Positions 1-7,320 are shown, counted from the first letter of the stretch. The stretch: DNA of 8,438 nucleotides from Candidatus Rokuibacteriota bacterium (GCA_016177555.1 JACOVB010000088.1:1-8438); one strand, 5' to 3'. The notes: generated by a model from the letters alone, not told the origin. Numbers and translations: made by a program.

Positions 1-29
1 ACCTTGGCCACGATGCCGATGCGCTTCAC
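1..29 (-). CDS. nadK: NAD kinase, N-terminal fragment (runs off the window)
   Basis: Only the first nine codons and part of a tenth are present. They start at a GTG at 29-27 and read MKRIGIVAK, which resembles the opening beta-strand of bacterial NAD kinases. That enzyme phosphorylates NAD to NADP in the cytoplasm. The GTG overlaps the TGA of tlyA by four bases (GTGA), so translation is probably coupled. The order tlyA then nadK, often followed by recN, is a well-known bacterial arrangement and is the main support for so short a fragment. The catalytic GGDGT motif lies outside the window, so the call rests on nine residues and context. Confidence 0.72.
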
Positions 30-874
30 GCGGGTTCCTCGCCCACCACGCGGTCGATACGGGTCAGGAGATCGCTGACCGTCCGTCCCCTGCGTGCCAG
101 GTGCAGGAAGAACTCGCGGTTGCCCTTCGGTCCTCTGAGCGGGGAGGCCGTGATCCCTCGCACATGCCAGCCGTGGAGGACGGCAAAGCGGGCCACTCGC
201 TCGATCACCGTCCGGTGCTGGGCCGGGTCGCGCACCACGCCGCCCTTGCCGACGAGCCCCTTCCCCACTTCGAACTGCGGTTTCACGAGGGCCACGACCT
301 CTCCGTCCACGGTCAGCGAGCCGAACACGGGAGGCAGCACCTTCTCCAGCGAGATGAACGACACGTCCACCGTCGCCAGCCCCAGGGCCTCGGGGAACGC
401 CCCGGGCGTGAGCGTCCGGGCGTTGACCCGCTCCATGACGATCACCCGGGCGTCCGCCCTGAGGCTGGCGTCGAGCTGCCCGTGCCCCACGTCCACCGCG
501 TACACGCGCCCTGCTCCGCGCTCGAGCAGACAGTGCGTGAACCCCCCGGTGGAGGCGCCGACGTCGAGACACACCCGCTTCTCGGTGGCGATGCCGAAGG
601 CGTCGAGGGCGGGGGCCAGCTTGTCGCCGCCGCGGCTCACGAAGCGAGGCTTCGCCGCCACCTCCAGCGTTGCGGCAGCGGTGACTACCGCGCCGGCCTT
701 GTCCACCCGCCGACCATCCACCCTCACCGCTCCCGCGAGGATGAGCCGCGTGGCCTTCTCCCGGCTCGTCGCAAGGCCGCGCTGCACGAGCGCGTTGTCC
801 AGGCGCTCCCTGGCAGTCCGGCCGGCATCGCGCCCCGGGGCGCTCGGCACCCTCGCCACCCTCTCTCGCTTCAC
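26..874 (-). CDS. tlyA: TlyA family rRNA (cytidine-2'-O)-methyltransferase / hemolysin A-like protein
   Basis: A 282-residue cytoplasmic protein. Residues about 22-75 form an S4 RNA-binding domain (RERLDNALVQRGLATSREKA). An FtsJ/RrmJ-type SAM-dependent methyltransferase domain follows, with VSRGGDKL at 79-86, the SAM loop DVGASTGGF at 104-112, VDVGHGQL at 127-134, DVSFISL at 170-176, LVKPQFEVG at 196-204 and GNREFF at 251-256. K85, D170, K198 and E254 fit the K-D-K-E tetrad of this fold. Characterised TlyA proteins 2'-O-methylate cytidines in 16S and/or 23S rRNA; the target here is inferred. I chose the GTG at 874 because it overlaps the upstream TGA as GTGA and has GGGG five bases before it. 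An ATG at 892 would add six residues, and the open frame extends further only by overlapping the upstream gene. About 20 basic residues precede the S4 domain. nadK follows with the same overlap. dxs, a frequent upstream neighbour of tlyA, is absent. Confidence 0.93.
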   Translation of the reverse strand: MKRERVARVPSAPGRDAGRTARERLDNALVQRGLATSREKATRLILAGAVRVDGRRVDKAGAVVTAAATLEVAAKPRFVSRGGDKLAPALDAFGIATEKRVCLDVGASTGGFTHCLLERGAGRVYAVDVGHGQLDASLRADARVIVMERVNARTLTPGAFPEALGLATVDVSFISLEKVLPPVFGSLTVDGEVVALVKPQFEVGKGLVGKGGVVRDPAQHRTVIERVARFAVLHGWHVRGITASPLRGPKGNREFFLHLARRGRTVSDLLTRIDRVVGEEPA

Positions 875-3378
875 GCGGTCCCCTTTCTCCATCCGTCGAT
901 GCGCTCCCGGTACTCCTCGGCCAGCACGCGCGCCCGGTCGCGATCCACCGACTCGGCCACCACGTGAAAGCAGGCCCGGTCGGCGTCGGGAATCGCCGCG
1001 ACCCACTCCTCGCCCCGCGTGAGCCGCACGCCCTCGATCAGCTCCACGTCGTCGCCCTTCGTGGCCTCGATGAGGCGGCGCATGACGGCACCCTTGCGCT
1101 CGTCCGGGCACGGCACCTCCACGCGCACCACGTGGGTCTCTGGCACGGCCCGCGTGAGCTGGTGAAGCCGCACGTCCAGCCGCGCCATCATCTCGAGGAT
1201 CGTGACGACGGCGGCCATGCCGTCGAAGGCCGGCTGGAAGCGCGGGAAGATCAGCCCGCCCTTCTCCTCCCCGACGAGCACCACGTCGCTGCCGAGCGCG
1301 GCCTCGGTCAGGGCGCGCAGTGTGCCCCGCGACCGGGTGACCGTGAAGCCGTGCTCCGCTGCGAGGCGCTCGACGGAGCGCGAGGCGGTGACGGGGACCA
1401 CGATGCGGCCCCCCGGCTGTGTCCGCATCACGAGAAGCGAGACCAGCGCCAGCGTCAGATCACCGGCGAGGATCTCGCCCTTCTCGTCCACCAGGAAGAC
1501 CTTCTCGCCGCCAGTGTCCAGCAGGACGCCGAGGTCGGCCCCCAGCGTGCGCACGATGTTGGACAGCTGGGTGAGTGAACGCTGGAACTCCTCCGCGGTC
1601 TTCGAGATCCGGCGCTCGTCCAGATAGGCGTTCAGCGAGATGACGTCGACGCCGAGCGCACCCAGCACGCCGGGGAAGATCGACGAGGCCGACCCGAAGG
1701 CGTAGTCGAGCACCATTCTCAGGCCGGCCCGGCGCACGAGGTCCGCGTCCACCGACTTCAGGAGTCCGTCCCGGTACCGGTCGGTGCCTGCGTGTGGGAA
1801 CGTCAGGAGGCCGGTCTCCTCCGTCGGGGCCCGGTAGAAGTCCTCGGTGAAGAAGAGCCGCTCCACCGCCTTCTCGCGATCAGGAGCGCACTCGATGCCT
1901 CGCCCATCGAAGAACTTCACGTCGATGAGCTCGGGGTCGTACGGGGACTTCCGGACATGGGTGCCACCCGCCAGGCCAAGGGACGAGATCTGATACCGCA
2001 CCACCGGTACGGGCGCCACACCGAGGTCCTGCACATCCACGCCCACCGACAGCAGCCCCGCCATCAGCGCCCGGTTGATCATCCGCGAGGCCTTGTGGTG
2101 ATCGCGGCTCGTGAGGACGACTCGCCGCCGCCCCAGCGTCGAGCCGTACGCAGCGCCGAGCTTGGCCGCGAACTCGGGAGAGATCTCGATGTTCGCCAGC
2201 CCCGACACCCCGTAGGGACCGAAGATCGACCGGCTCCAGCGCTCGCCCCAGACGAGGCTCGTGGCCAGCGTTGCGCCGTCCTCCACTTCCTTGTACGGCC
2301 AGACCTTGGCGTTGGCCTTGATGACGCTCGACTCGCCGATCTTGCAGAAGTCGCCGACCACCACCCCCTCGGCGAGGAAGGCGTTGGCTCCGATGGCCGC
2401 CTTCCGGCAGACGATGGCTTCCTTGATGGTCGCCCCGGGCCCGACCTGAACGTCCGCCCAGAGCACGCTCCCCTCGATGTCAGCCCCTGTCTGGATCACC
2501 GAGCCGGCGCCGATGACGCAGTTGGCGAGGCGTGCCCCGGGCGCCACCTGGACCCCTCGCCCGAGGATGACCGACCCCGAGAGCTTCGCGGTGTAGTCCA
2601 CACGCGCCCCCTCGTCGAGCCACACCGTGTGGCCGCTGCCCTCGTGACGGGTCCCGGCGATGTCCACGCCCACCACGCCCTGAAGCAGGTCGATGTGGGC
2701 CTTCCGGTACTCGCTGAGGTCGCCCACGTCCCGCCAGTACCCCTCCGCCACGTGGCCGTAGAGCGGGCGCCCCGAGGCCAGGAGCGCAGGGAAGAGCTCC
2801 TTGCCGAAGTCATACGGCCGTCCGGAAGGTACGGCGGCGAGGGCGGCCGGCTGGAGGACGTAGATACCGGTGTTGATCGTGTCGCTGAACACCTCGCCCC
2901 ACGTCGGCTTCTCGAGGAACCGGATCACGCGCCCGGCTGGATCGGTGATGACGATGCCGTAGGCGAGCGGCGACTCCACGCGGGTCAGGACCATCGTGGC
3001 CTCGGCGGCGCAATCCCGGTGGAAGGCCACCGCGGCGGCGAGATCGAAGTCCGTGATCACGTCGCCGGACGTGACGAGCACGGGCTCCGCGAGCTCCCCG
3101 GCGGCGAACTTCACGGCTCCGGCCGTGCCGAGGTCGGCCGTGGGAGTCACGTAGCTCATCCGGACGCCCCAGGGTGCGCCGTCGCCGAAGTGAGCGATGA
3201 TGGTCTCCGGCAGGAAGTACAGGAGGACGACCAGATCGGTGAAGCCGTGCCGCTGCAGCAGCCGCACCGTGTGTTCCATGATCGGCACGTTTCCGATCGG
3301 CACCAGCGGCTTGGGGAGATGGGTCGTGAGCGGGCGCAGCCGCGTCCCGAACCCCCCCGCCATGATCACTGCCTTCAT
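871..3378 (-). CDS. Sugar-phosphate nucleotidyltransferase fused to left-handed beta-helix and phosphomannomutase-like domains (mannose-1-phosphate guanylyltransferase-like)
   Basis: An 835-residue three-part protein. Residues 1-235 are a nucleotidyltransferase: AGGFGTRLRPLT at 7-18 with PKPLVP at 22-27, metal-binding region GDVITDFD at 105-112, FLEKP at 154-158, NTGIYVL at 169-175 and YWRDVGD at 214-220. Residues about 250-375 are hexapeptide repeats of a left-handed beta-helix. Residues about 385-830 follow the phosphomannomutase/phosphoglucomutase layout, but the motifs are altered. The active-site serine loop reads RKSPYDP (S478 aligns with the phosphoserine), the metal loop DGDxDR reads DTGGEK at 621-626, the sugar loop reads GEEKGG at 703-708, and the RPSGTEP phosphate loop reads IPDADRA at about 796-802. 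The first domain probably makes an NDP-sugar, most likely GDP-mannose, for envelope glycans; the second may be regulatory or non-catalytic. The ATG at 3378 has GAGGAG six bases upstream. The stop overlaps the tlyA start. The exact sugar and nucleotide cannot be read from sequence. Confidence 0.9.
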   Translation of the reverse strand: MKAVIMAGGFGTRLRPLTTHLPKPLVPIGNVPIMEHTVRLLQRHGFTDLVVLLYFLPETIIAHFGDGAPWGVRMSYVTPTADLGTAGAVKFAAGELAEPVLVTSGDVITDFDLAAAVAFHRDCAAEATMVLTRVESPLAYGIVITDPAGRVIRFLEKPTWGEVFSDTINTGIYVLQPAALAAVPSGRPYDFGKELFPALLASGRPLYGHVAEGYWRDVGDLSEYRKAHIDLLQGVVGVDIAGTRHEGSGHTVWLDEGARVDYTAKLSGSVILGRGVQVAPGARLANCVIGAGSVIQTGADIEGSVLWADVQVGPGATIKEAIVCRKAAIGANAFLAEGVVVGDFCKIGESSVIKANAKVWPYKEVEDGATLATSLVWGERWSRSIFGPYGVSGLANIEISPEFAAKLGAAYGSTLGRRRVVLTSRDHHKASRMINRALMAGLLSVGVDVQDLGVAPVPVVRYQISSLGLAGGTHVRKSPYDPELIDVKFFDGRGIECAPDREKAVERLFFTEDFYRAPTEETGLLTFPHAGTDRYRDGLLKSVDADLVRRAGLRMVLDYAFGSASSIFPGVLGALGVDVISLNAYLDERRISKTAEEFQRSLTQLSNIVRTLGADLGVLLDTGGEKVFLVDEKGEILAGDLTLALVSLLVMRTQPGGRIVVPVTASRSVERLAAEHGFTVTRSRGTLRALTEAALGSDVVLVGEEKGGLIFPRFQPAFDGMAAVVTILEMMARLDVRLHQLTRAVPETHVVRVEVPCPDERKGAVMRRLIEATKGDDVELIEGVRLTRGEEWVAAIPDADRACFHVVAESVDRDRARVLAEEYRERIDGWRKGTA

Positions 3379-3421
3379 TCGCGGCTCCTCACTGCGGCTT
3401 CTCGCGGGCCCTGAGCGCGGC

Positions 3422-3456
3422 GTCTGTCAGTATAGCGGAAAGGCCTCGGGGCCGAG
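3422..3456 (-). promoter_or_regulatory. Possible sigma-70-type promoter and small hairpin between rhomboid and nucleotidyltransferase genes
   Basis: Read on the minus strand, TATACT at 3434-3429 is one base from the -10 consensus TATAAT. It would place transcription start near 3422, about 44 bases before the ATG at 3378. No convincing -35 element is visible at 16-18 bases. A short palindrome, CTCGGCCCCGAG (3456-3445), starts four bases after the rhomboid stop and is followed by only three Ts, so it is at best a weak terminator. Together they suggest an internal transcription boundary in the six-gene run. Confidence 0.42.
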
Positions 3457-3459
3457 AAA

Positions 3460-4182
3460 CTACCGCCAGCGGGAGGCCCCGCGCGGACGCATCACGAAGA
3501 GCAGCCCCATCCCGGCCAGGAAGCCTCCGATATGGGCGAACCAGGCGACGCCCCCGCCTGCGCCCTGGCCCCTGGCCGCCGCCACGCCCACCGACAGGAA
3601 CCCGTTCAGGAGCTGCACCACGATCCAGAAGCCCAGCACGAACAGCGCAGGGATGCGCACGAGGCGGATGAAGAATCCGAAGGTGACGAGCGTCAGCACG
3701 TTGGCATGGGGGAAGAGGAGCAGGTAGGCCCCGAGCACTCCCGACACGGCGCCGCTGGCCCCGATCATCGGGACGGTCGAGCCCGGGCCCGTCAGCGTCT
3801 GCGCGAGCGCGGCGGCCACGCCGCTCAGGAGGTAGAACGCGAGGAAGCGCCCGTGGCCCAGGGTGTCCTCCACGTTGTTGCCGAAGATCCACAGATAGAG
3901 CATGTTGCCTCCGACGTGGAAGAGGCCCCCGTGAAGGAACATGGAGGTGAAGACGGTCAGGAACGGTGAGGGCATCCCGAGCGCGTCCCGGCATTGCCCG
4001 GTCAGCCGGCACGGAATCAGCCCGAACTCGAGGACGAGCTCCTGCGCGGCGCGGCCACCGCCCCCGGGCCCCTCACCGCTCAGGGAGAACTGATACATGA
4101 AGGCAAGAAGGTTCATCGCAATCAACCCCACCGTCACCACCGGGACGGAGCGACTGGGGATGTCGTCCTTGAGCGGAAGCAT
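3460..4182 (-). CDS. Rhomboid family intramembrane serine protease
   Basis: A 240-residue polytopic inner-membrane protein. Rhomboids cleave transmembrane segments of other membrane proteins with a Ser-His dyad inside the bilayer. Here the nucleophile is S143 in GASG (141-144) and the base is H217 in AHIGGF (216-221). The loop and second membrane segment, FLHGGLFHVGGNMLYLWIFG (82-101), supply H89 and N93, the positions that form the oxyanion hole in GlpG. Hydrophobic segments lie at roughly 13-33, 88-106, 112-131, 137-157, 162-200 and 211-233, fitting a six-helix core. The N terminus (PLKDDIPSRSVPVVT) is typical of bacterial members of the family. The ATG at 4182 is 24 bases after the upstream M16 stop, with GGGGCAGG as a possible ribosome site, so it is probably in the same operon. 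The substrate is unknown. Confidence 0.94.
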   Translation of the reverse strand: MLPLKDDIPSRSVPVVTVGLIAMNLLAFMYQFSLSGEGPGGGGRAAQELVLEFGLIPCRLTGQCRDALGMPSPFLTVFTSMFLHGGLFHVGGNMLYLWIFGNNVEDTLGHGRFLAFYLLSGVAAALAQTLTGPGSTVPMIGASGAVSGVLGAYLLLFPHANVLTLVTFGFFIRLVRIPALFVLGFWIVVQLLNGFLSVGVAAARGQGAGGGVAWFAHIGGFLAGMGLLFVMRPRGASRWR

Positions 4183-4206
4183 CGGCCTGCCCCGGAGCGC
4201 TCGGCG

Positions 4207-5514
4207 CTACTGCCCGGGCGGCCGGAGGCTCACGACCGTCGGCAACCCCAGATACGCCCGCGCCACTCGCTGCACGTCCTCGGCGGTGATGGCCTCCACC
4301 GCCCGAACGTAGCGCTCGGCGAAATCGTGGCCCACCCCGGCTGACTCGAAGAAGGCCTGATACCACGCCAGTCGCGCGTTGGTGCGGCGGTCCAGGGCGA
4401 ACTGCCCGAGCAGGTATGTCCTGGCGCGCGCCACTTCCTCGGCGCCGAGTGCCTCGCGTCCCAGTCGCGCGAGCTCCTTTCGGATGCCCTCTTCAGCCTT
4501 CTCGGCGTTCGCCGGAGCCGTTCCGAGATACGCCACCAGCACACCCCGTCCCACGCGTGAGGGGTAGAAGGCGCCCGTGGAGTAGGCGAGGCCCTGCTTG
4601 TCGCGAAGCTCCCTGAAGAGTCGGCCCGCCATGCCGCCGCCGAGGGCCGTCGAGAGCACCTTCATGGCGGCGTAGTCCGGGTGGCTGAGGGGCGGGGCGA
4701 GCACGCCGACCAGCACCTGCGCCTGCGCGGCCGGGTGGGTCACGATCGTGCGCTCCGCTGCCGTGGGGACGACCGGCGCCGCTGCGGCAGCTTCCCCCTC
4801 ACCGGCAGGCATCGACGCAAACAGCCGCGCGATCTCGGCCGCGACCTCGCGTGCCGCCACCTGCCCGCTCACCGACACCACAGTACGGCCGGCGCGATAA
4901 TGCTGCCGGTAGTGCTCCAGCAGATCCTCGCGGCCGAGCCGCGCCACCACCTCGCGCCGGCCCAGGCTCGGCAGGGCATACGGATGCCCTCGGTAGACGT
5001 GTTCCATGAGCGTTTCCAGCGCGCGCTGGAACGGCTGGTCCGTCCGGCTGCGGATAGCGCTCAGGACGACACGGCGCTCCCCCTCGATCTCGGATGCGGC
5101 CAGGGCGGGACGGAGAGCGATGTCGGCCACGAGCTCCAGCAACTCTCGCCAGTGCCGCGCCAGCGCGCTGCCCCGGATCTCGGAGAAATCCGTCTCGGCC
5201 GAGGCGCTCACGCTTCCGCCGATCCCTTCGGCCGTCTCGGCGATCTCGAGTGCCCTCCGGCGCTCCGTGCCCTTCACCATGACCTGCTGCAGGAGGTTGG
5301 TGATGCCCGAGCTCGCCGGACGCTCCCACCCCGATCCCACCCGCACGAGCAGGGAGACCGCCACGACCGGGGCAGCGGGGTTCTCGCGCACGAGAATCGT
5401 CAGTCCGCTCGGCAGACGCTGCCGCAAAACCGGGATCTCCTCCGTCCCGCCTGCCGGGGTGGAAGCCAGCAGGATCGCCGACAGGGCATACCCGGTGAGG
5501 CACCCCTTCTTCAC
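4207..5514 (-). CDS. M16 family peptidase-like subunit, catalytic motif lost, exported
   Basis: A 435-residue two-lobed M16 protein. A basic start (KK) and hydrophobic stretch to about residue 22 look like a signal peptide, so it should act in the periplasm. The zinc motif HxxEH is replaced by NLLQQ at 73-77, and the distal zinc-ligand glutamate position reads A153 in VVLSAI. It should therefore bind no catalytic zinc. The second lobe keeps GRLFRELRDKQGLAYS at 297-312, including R304 and Y311, the Arg/Tyr pair that non-catalytic M16B partners use to hold substrate. This is the partner of the intact M16 gene just upstream, as in mitochondrial processing peptidase and other bacterial M16B heterodimers. 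The start is a GTG at 5514 that overlaps the upstream TGA as GTGA, which favours matched expression of the two subunits. Confidence 0.92.
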   Translation of the reverse strand: MKKGCLTGYALSAILLASTPAGGTEEIPVLRQRLPSGLTILVRENPAAPVVAVSLLVRVGSGWERPASSGITNLLQQVMVKGTERRRALEIAETAEGIGGSVSASAETDFSEIRGSALARHWRELLELVADIALRPALAASEIEGERRVVLSAIRSRTDQPFQRALETLMEHVYRGHPYALPSLGRREVVARLGREDLLEHYRQHYRAGRTVVSVSGQVAAREVAAEIARLFASMPAGEGEAAAAAPVVPTAAERTIVTHPAAQAQVLVGVLAPPLSHPDYAAMKVLSTALGGGMAGRLFRELRDKQGLAYSTGAFYPSRVGRGVLVAYLGTAPANAEKAEEGIRKELARLGREALGAEEVARARTYLLGQFALDRRTNARLAWYQAFFESAGVGHDFAERYVRAVEAITAEDVQRVARAYLGLPTVVSLRPPGQ

Positions 5515-6863
5515 CGGCCGCCGTCCGTGGGCACGAGCGTGAGCCGAGCGTGGGCGGCGGAGAGGTAGCGCCTGGCGGCGGCCTGGATCTCCTCGCGCGT
5601 GACGGTCTTGAGCCGGTCGAGGTAGCTCAGCTCCCCTTCCAGTGTCCAGAGCGTCTCGGCCAGGCCGTAGGCATAAGCGCGCCCCTCGGCAGTCTCGATC
5701 GAGAACGCATGCTGTGCCTCGGCGGCAGTGATCGCCCGCTGCCGCTCCGCCTCCGTCACGCCCTCCTCCCGCACCCTCGTCACCTCGGCCAGGATCGCCG
5801 CCTCCACCGCATCCAGGTCGCCCGACTCGAGCTGCGCCGTGACGCTCAGAAGCCCGCCGCCCGCCAGCGCCGAGTATCCGGCGCGGATCGACGACACGAT
5901 CCGGGCCCGCTCCCGCAACGCCTGAGTGAGCCTGGAGGTCCGGGACCCGCCCAGGATATGCGCCAAGAGGTCGACGGCGAACATGTCGGAGTCACCGAGC
6001 CGCGGCCCCGCCCAGCCAACCGCCAGGGAGGCCTGCCGCTCCGGTCGCTGGCGGACCTCGCGCCGGCCGTCGTCCAGCCTCGGTGGTGCGGGCACCGGTC
6101 CCCGACCGTACCCCTGGGCATGCGTCGGGCCGAACCAGCGTTCCGCTGCCTGACGGATCTCTGCAGGGTCCACCGCGCCGATGACGACCAGGGTCATGTT
6201 CTCGGGAACGTAATGCCGCTTGTAGTAGGCGCGCAGGGTCTCCGGGGTCGCTGCCCGCATGGCGCGAGGATCCCCGAGCACCGGGAAGCCGTAAGAGTGA
6301 CCTCGGAACGCCAGCTCGTAGAGCCGGCGAACGAGGAAGCTGCGCGGGTTGTCCTCTCCCAGTCGCACCTCCTCGGAGATGACCTCCCGCTCTCGCCCGA
6401 CCTCGGCGGGAGCAAAGCGCGAGTTGAACGCCATGTCGGCGAGAACCTCGATCCCGCGGTTTCCGTGGGCCGCCGGCAGGAGAATGTAGTAGAAGGTGTA
6501 GTCCCACGAGGTCCCGGCGTTGGTTCGTCCTCCGACGCTCTCGACTTCCCGGTCCACGAACCCGGGGGCCCGGCTGTCGGTGCCCTTGAACAGCATGTGC
6601 TCGACGAAATGAGAGAAACCACGCTCGTTTGGGGCCTCATCGCGCCCGCCCACACCAATCCACAGGTGAAGGGCGACCACGTCGCTCGTGCGGTGCTGCT
6701 GGATGATAAGGCGCATCCCGTTCGGGAGAACCTCGCGCAACGGAGTGGACAGCCCGGCCTTGGAGAGGACGGGTGGGCCGACGGCGACGCAGCCAGCAAG
6801 GCCGATCACCGCCAGCGCCAGCAGCGGGAAACACACTGGACTGCGGCGGCGCGCCATTGACAT
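5511..6863 (-). CDS. M16 family zinc metallopeptidase, lipoprotein, catalytic subunit
   Basis: A 450-residue protein and first gene of the minus-strand run. The N terminus has three arginines, a hydrophobic stretch and a lipobox L22-A23-G24-C25, so it is predicted to be a lipid-anchored envelope protein. The first lobe carries the inverted zinc motif HFVEH at 85-89 and a distal ligand E165 in VISEEVRL, matching the HxxEH plus about 75 residues plus E pattern of M16 (pitrilysin/MPP) peptidases. In its second lobe the usual RELRxKxGLAYS motif is degraded to ALRERARIVSSIRAGYS, complementary to the downstream subunit. It probably forms a heterodimeric chamber protease that degrades or processes small unfolded peptides. 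The ATG at 6863 is chosen; a second in-frame ATG at 6857 would drop two residues, and neither has a strong ribosome site. Confidence 0.94.
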   Translation of the reverse strand: MSMARRRSPVCFPLLALAVIGLAGCVAVGPPVLSKAGLSTPLREVLPNGMRLIIQQHRTSDVVALHLWIGVGGRDEAPNERGFSHFVEHMLFKGTDSRAPGFVDREVESVGGRTNAGTSWDYTFYYILLPAAHGNRGIEVLADMAFNSRFAPAEVGREREVISEEVRLGEDNPRSFLVRRLYELAFRGHSYGFPVLGDPRAMRAATPETLRAYYKRHYVPENMTLVVIGAVDPAEIRQAAERWFGPTHAQGYGRGPVPAPPRLDDGRREVRQRPERQASLAVGWAGPRLGDSDMFAVDLLAHILGGSRTSRLTQALRERARIVSSIRAGYSALAGGGLLSVTAQLESGDLDAVEAAILAEVTRVREEGVTEAERQRAITAAEAQHAFSIETAEGRAYAYGLAETLWTLEGELSYLDRLKTVTREEIQAAARRYLSAAHARLTLVPTDGGR

Positions 6864-6867
6864 GAAG

Positions 6868-6894
6868 CCTATCAGACTTTCCGCACCCTCTCAA
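6868..6894 (-). promoter_or_regulatory. Weak candidate promoter for the M16-rhomboid operon
   Basis: Read on the minus strand, TTGAGA (6894-6889) is followed after 16 bases by GATAGG (6873-6868). The -35 is a fair match and the -10 a poor one. It would start transcription only a few bases before the ATG at 6863, giving an almost leaderless message. A promoter for this six-gene run must lie in the divergent gap, but this particular site is only a candidate. Confidence 0.25.
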
Positions 6895-7045
6895 CAGATG
6901 GTGGGGCATCCGGTAGCTCGGAGCGGCGCTGCCAGCGTTACGGATTCAGGAGACTCCCAAGTCGGGCCCAGTAACATGGTCGGAGGTACCCGGATGGGCC
7001 CCTCGCGGCATTCCGCTGCCTCTCGGGGGATCTCCCGGGGCAGAT

Positions 7046-7077
7046 TGCCGGGAGCGCCGCTGGAACGGCTCCGGGCA
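7046..7077. promoter_or_regulatory. Imperfect 10-base dyad, possible activator-binding site
   Basis: TGCCGGGAGC (7046-7055) and GCTCCGGGCA (7068-7077) are inverted copies with one mismatch in ten, separated by 12 bases. The centre lies about 126 bases before the predicted start of transcription at 7188, within the usual range for enhancer-binding activators of sigma-54 RNA polymerase. The region is GC-rich enough for chance palindromes, so function is inferred only from its position. Confidence 0.3.
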
Positions 7078-7119
7078 GAACGCCCCCGGGACCTGCCAAG
7101 GGATGGGCCTGGTGGTGCG

Positions 7120-7132
7120 TAACTCATTGACT
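7120..7132. promoter_or_regulatory. IHF-like binding site
   Basis: TAACTCATTGACT matches the integration host factor consensus YAANNNNTTGATW (the reverse complement of WATCAANNNNTTR) at every defined position except one (C for T). It sits at about -68 to -56 from the predicted sigma-54 start site, between the upstream dyad and the promoter. That is where IHF bends DNA in many sigma-54 promoters. It is also an AT-rich island in very GC-rich DNA. Confidence 0.45.
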
Positions 7133-7161
7133 TCAAGCGCCACCGCCTCGGCTTTCGAGTA

Positions 7162-7178
7162 TGGCATATCACCTGCAT
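7162..7178 (+). promoter_or_regulatory. Sigma-54 (RpoN) -24/-12 promoter candidate
   Basis: TGGCATATCACCTGCAT fits the consensus TGGCACGNNNNTTGCW. GG at 7163-7164 and GC at 7175-7176 are separated by the required ten bases, and both half-sites are almost intact (TGGCA and TGCA; the T before TGC is C). Transcription would begin near 7188, leaving a 134-base leader before the repeat-protein gene at 7322. No sigma-70 promoter of comparable quality is visible upstream of that gene. Confidence 0.6.
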
Positions 7179-7306
7179 CGGTGAAACGCCGAAACACAAT
7201 TCAGGGAGCACCCAGGAGCAGGTCACAAGGGTCTCGGGAAGGGCCGCTGGCTCGTGGGGGGTCGGCGGAGGCGGCGGTGGCGTGAGAGGCCGGTTAACCC
7301 AGAACG

Positions 7307-7320
7307 AAAGGAAGGCGGAG
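7307..7320 (+). promoter_or_regulatory. Strong ribosome-binding site of the repeat-protein gene
   Basis: AAAGGAAGGCGGAG directly precedes the ATG at 7322, with AGGAAGG six bases away. This is the strongest Shine-Dalgarno region in the window. It decides the start and fits high-level translation of an exported product. Confidence 0.7.

Noticed and set aside
1792..3414. Long plus-strand open frame (540 codons) opposite the nucleotidyltransferase gene
   Set aside because: It is antisense to a gene with clear domain motifs and has a His/Arg/Pro/Asp-rich shadow composition typical of GC-rich DNA, with no recognisable domain.
4681..5568. Plus-strand open frame opposite the second M16 gene
   Set aside because: Arg/His/Gly-rich antisense shadow; the minus-strand protein has the conserved M16 motifs.
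5550..6860. Plus-strand open frame (436 codons) opposite the M16 catalytic gene
   Set aside because: It mirrors the M16 gene, lacks motifs, and results from few stops in GC-rich antisense frames.
7103..7285. 60-codon plus-strand open frame in the leader region
   Set aside because: It spans the predicted promoter, has no ribosome site and no recognisable sequence.
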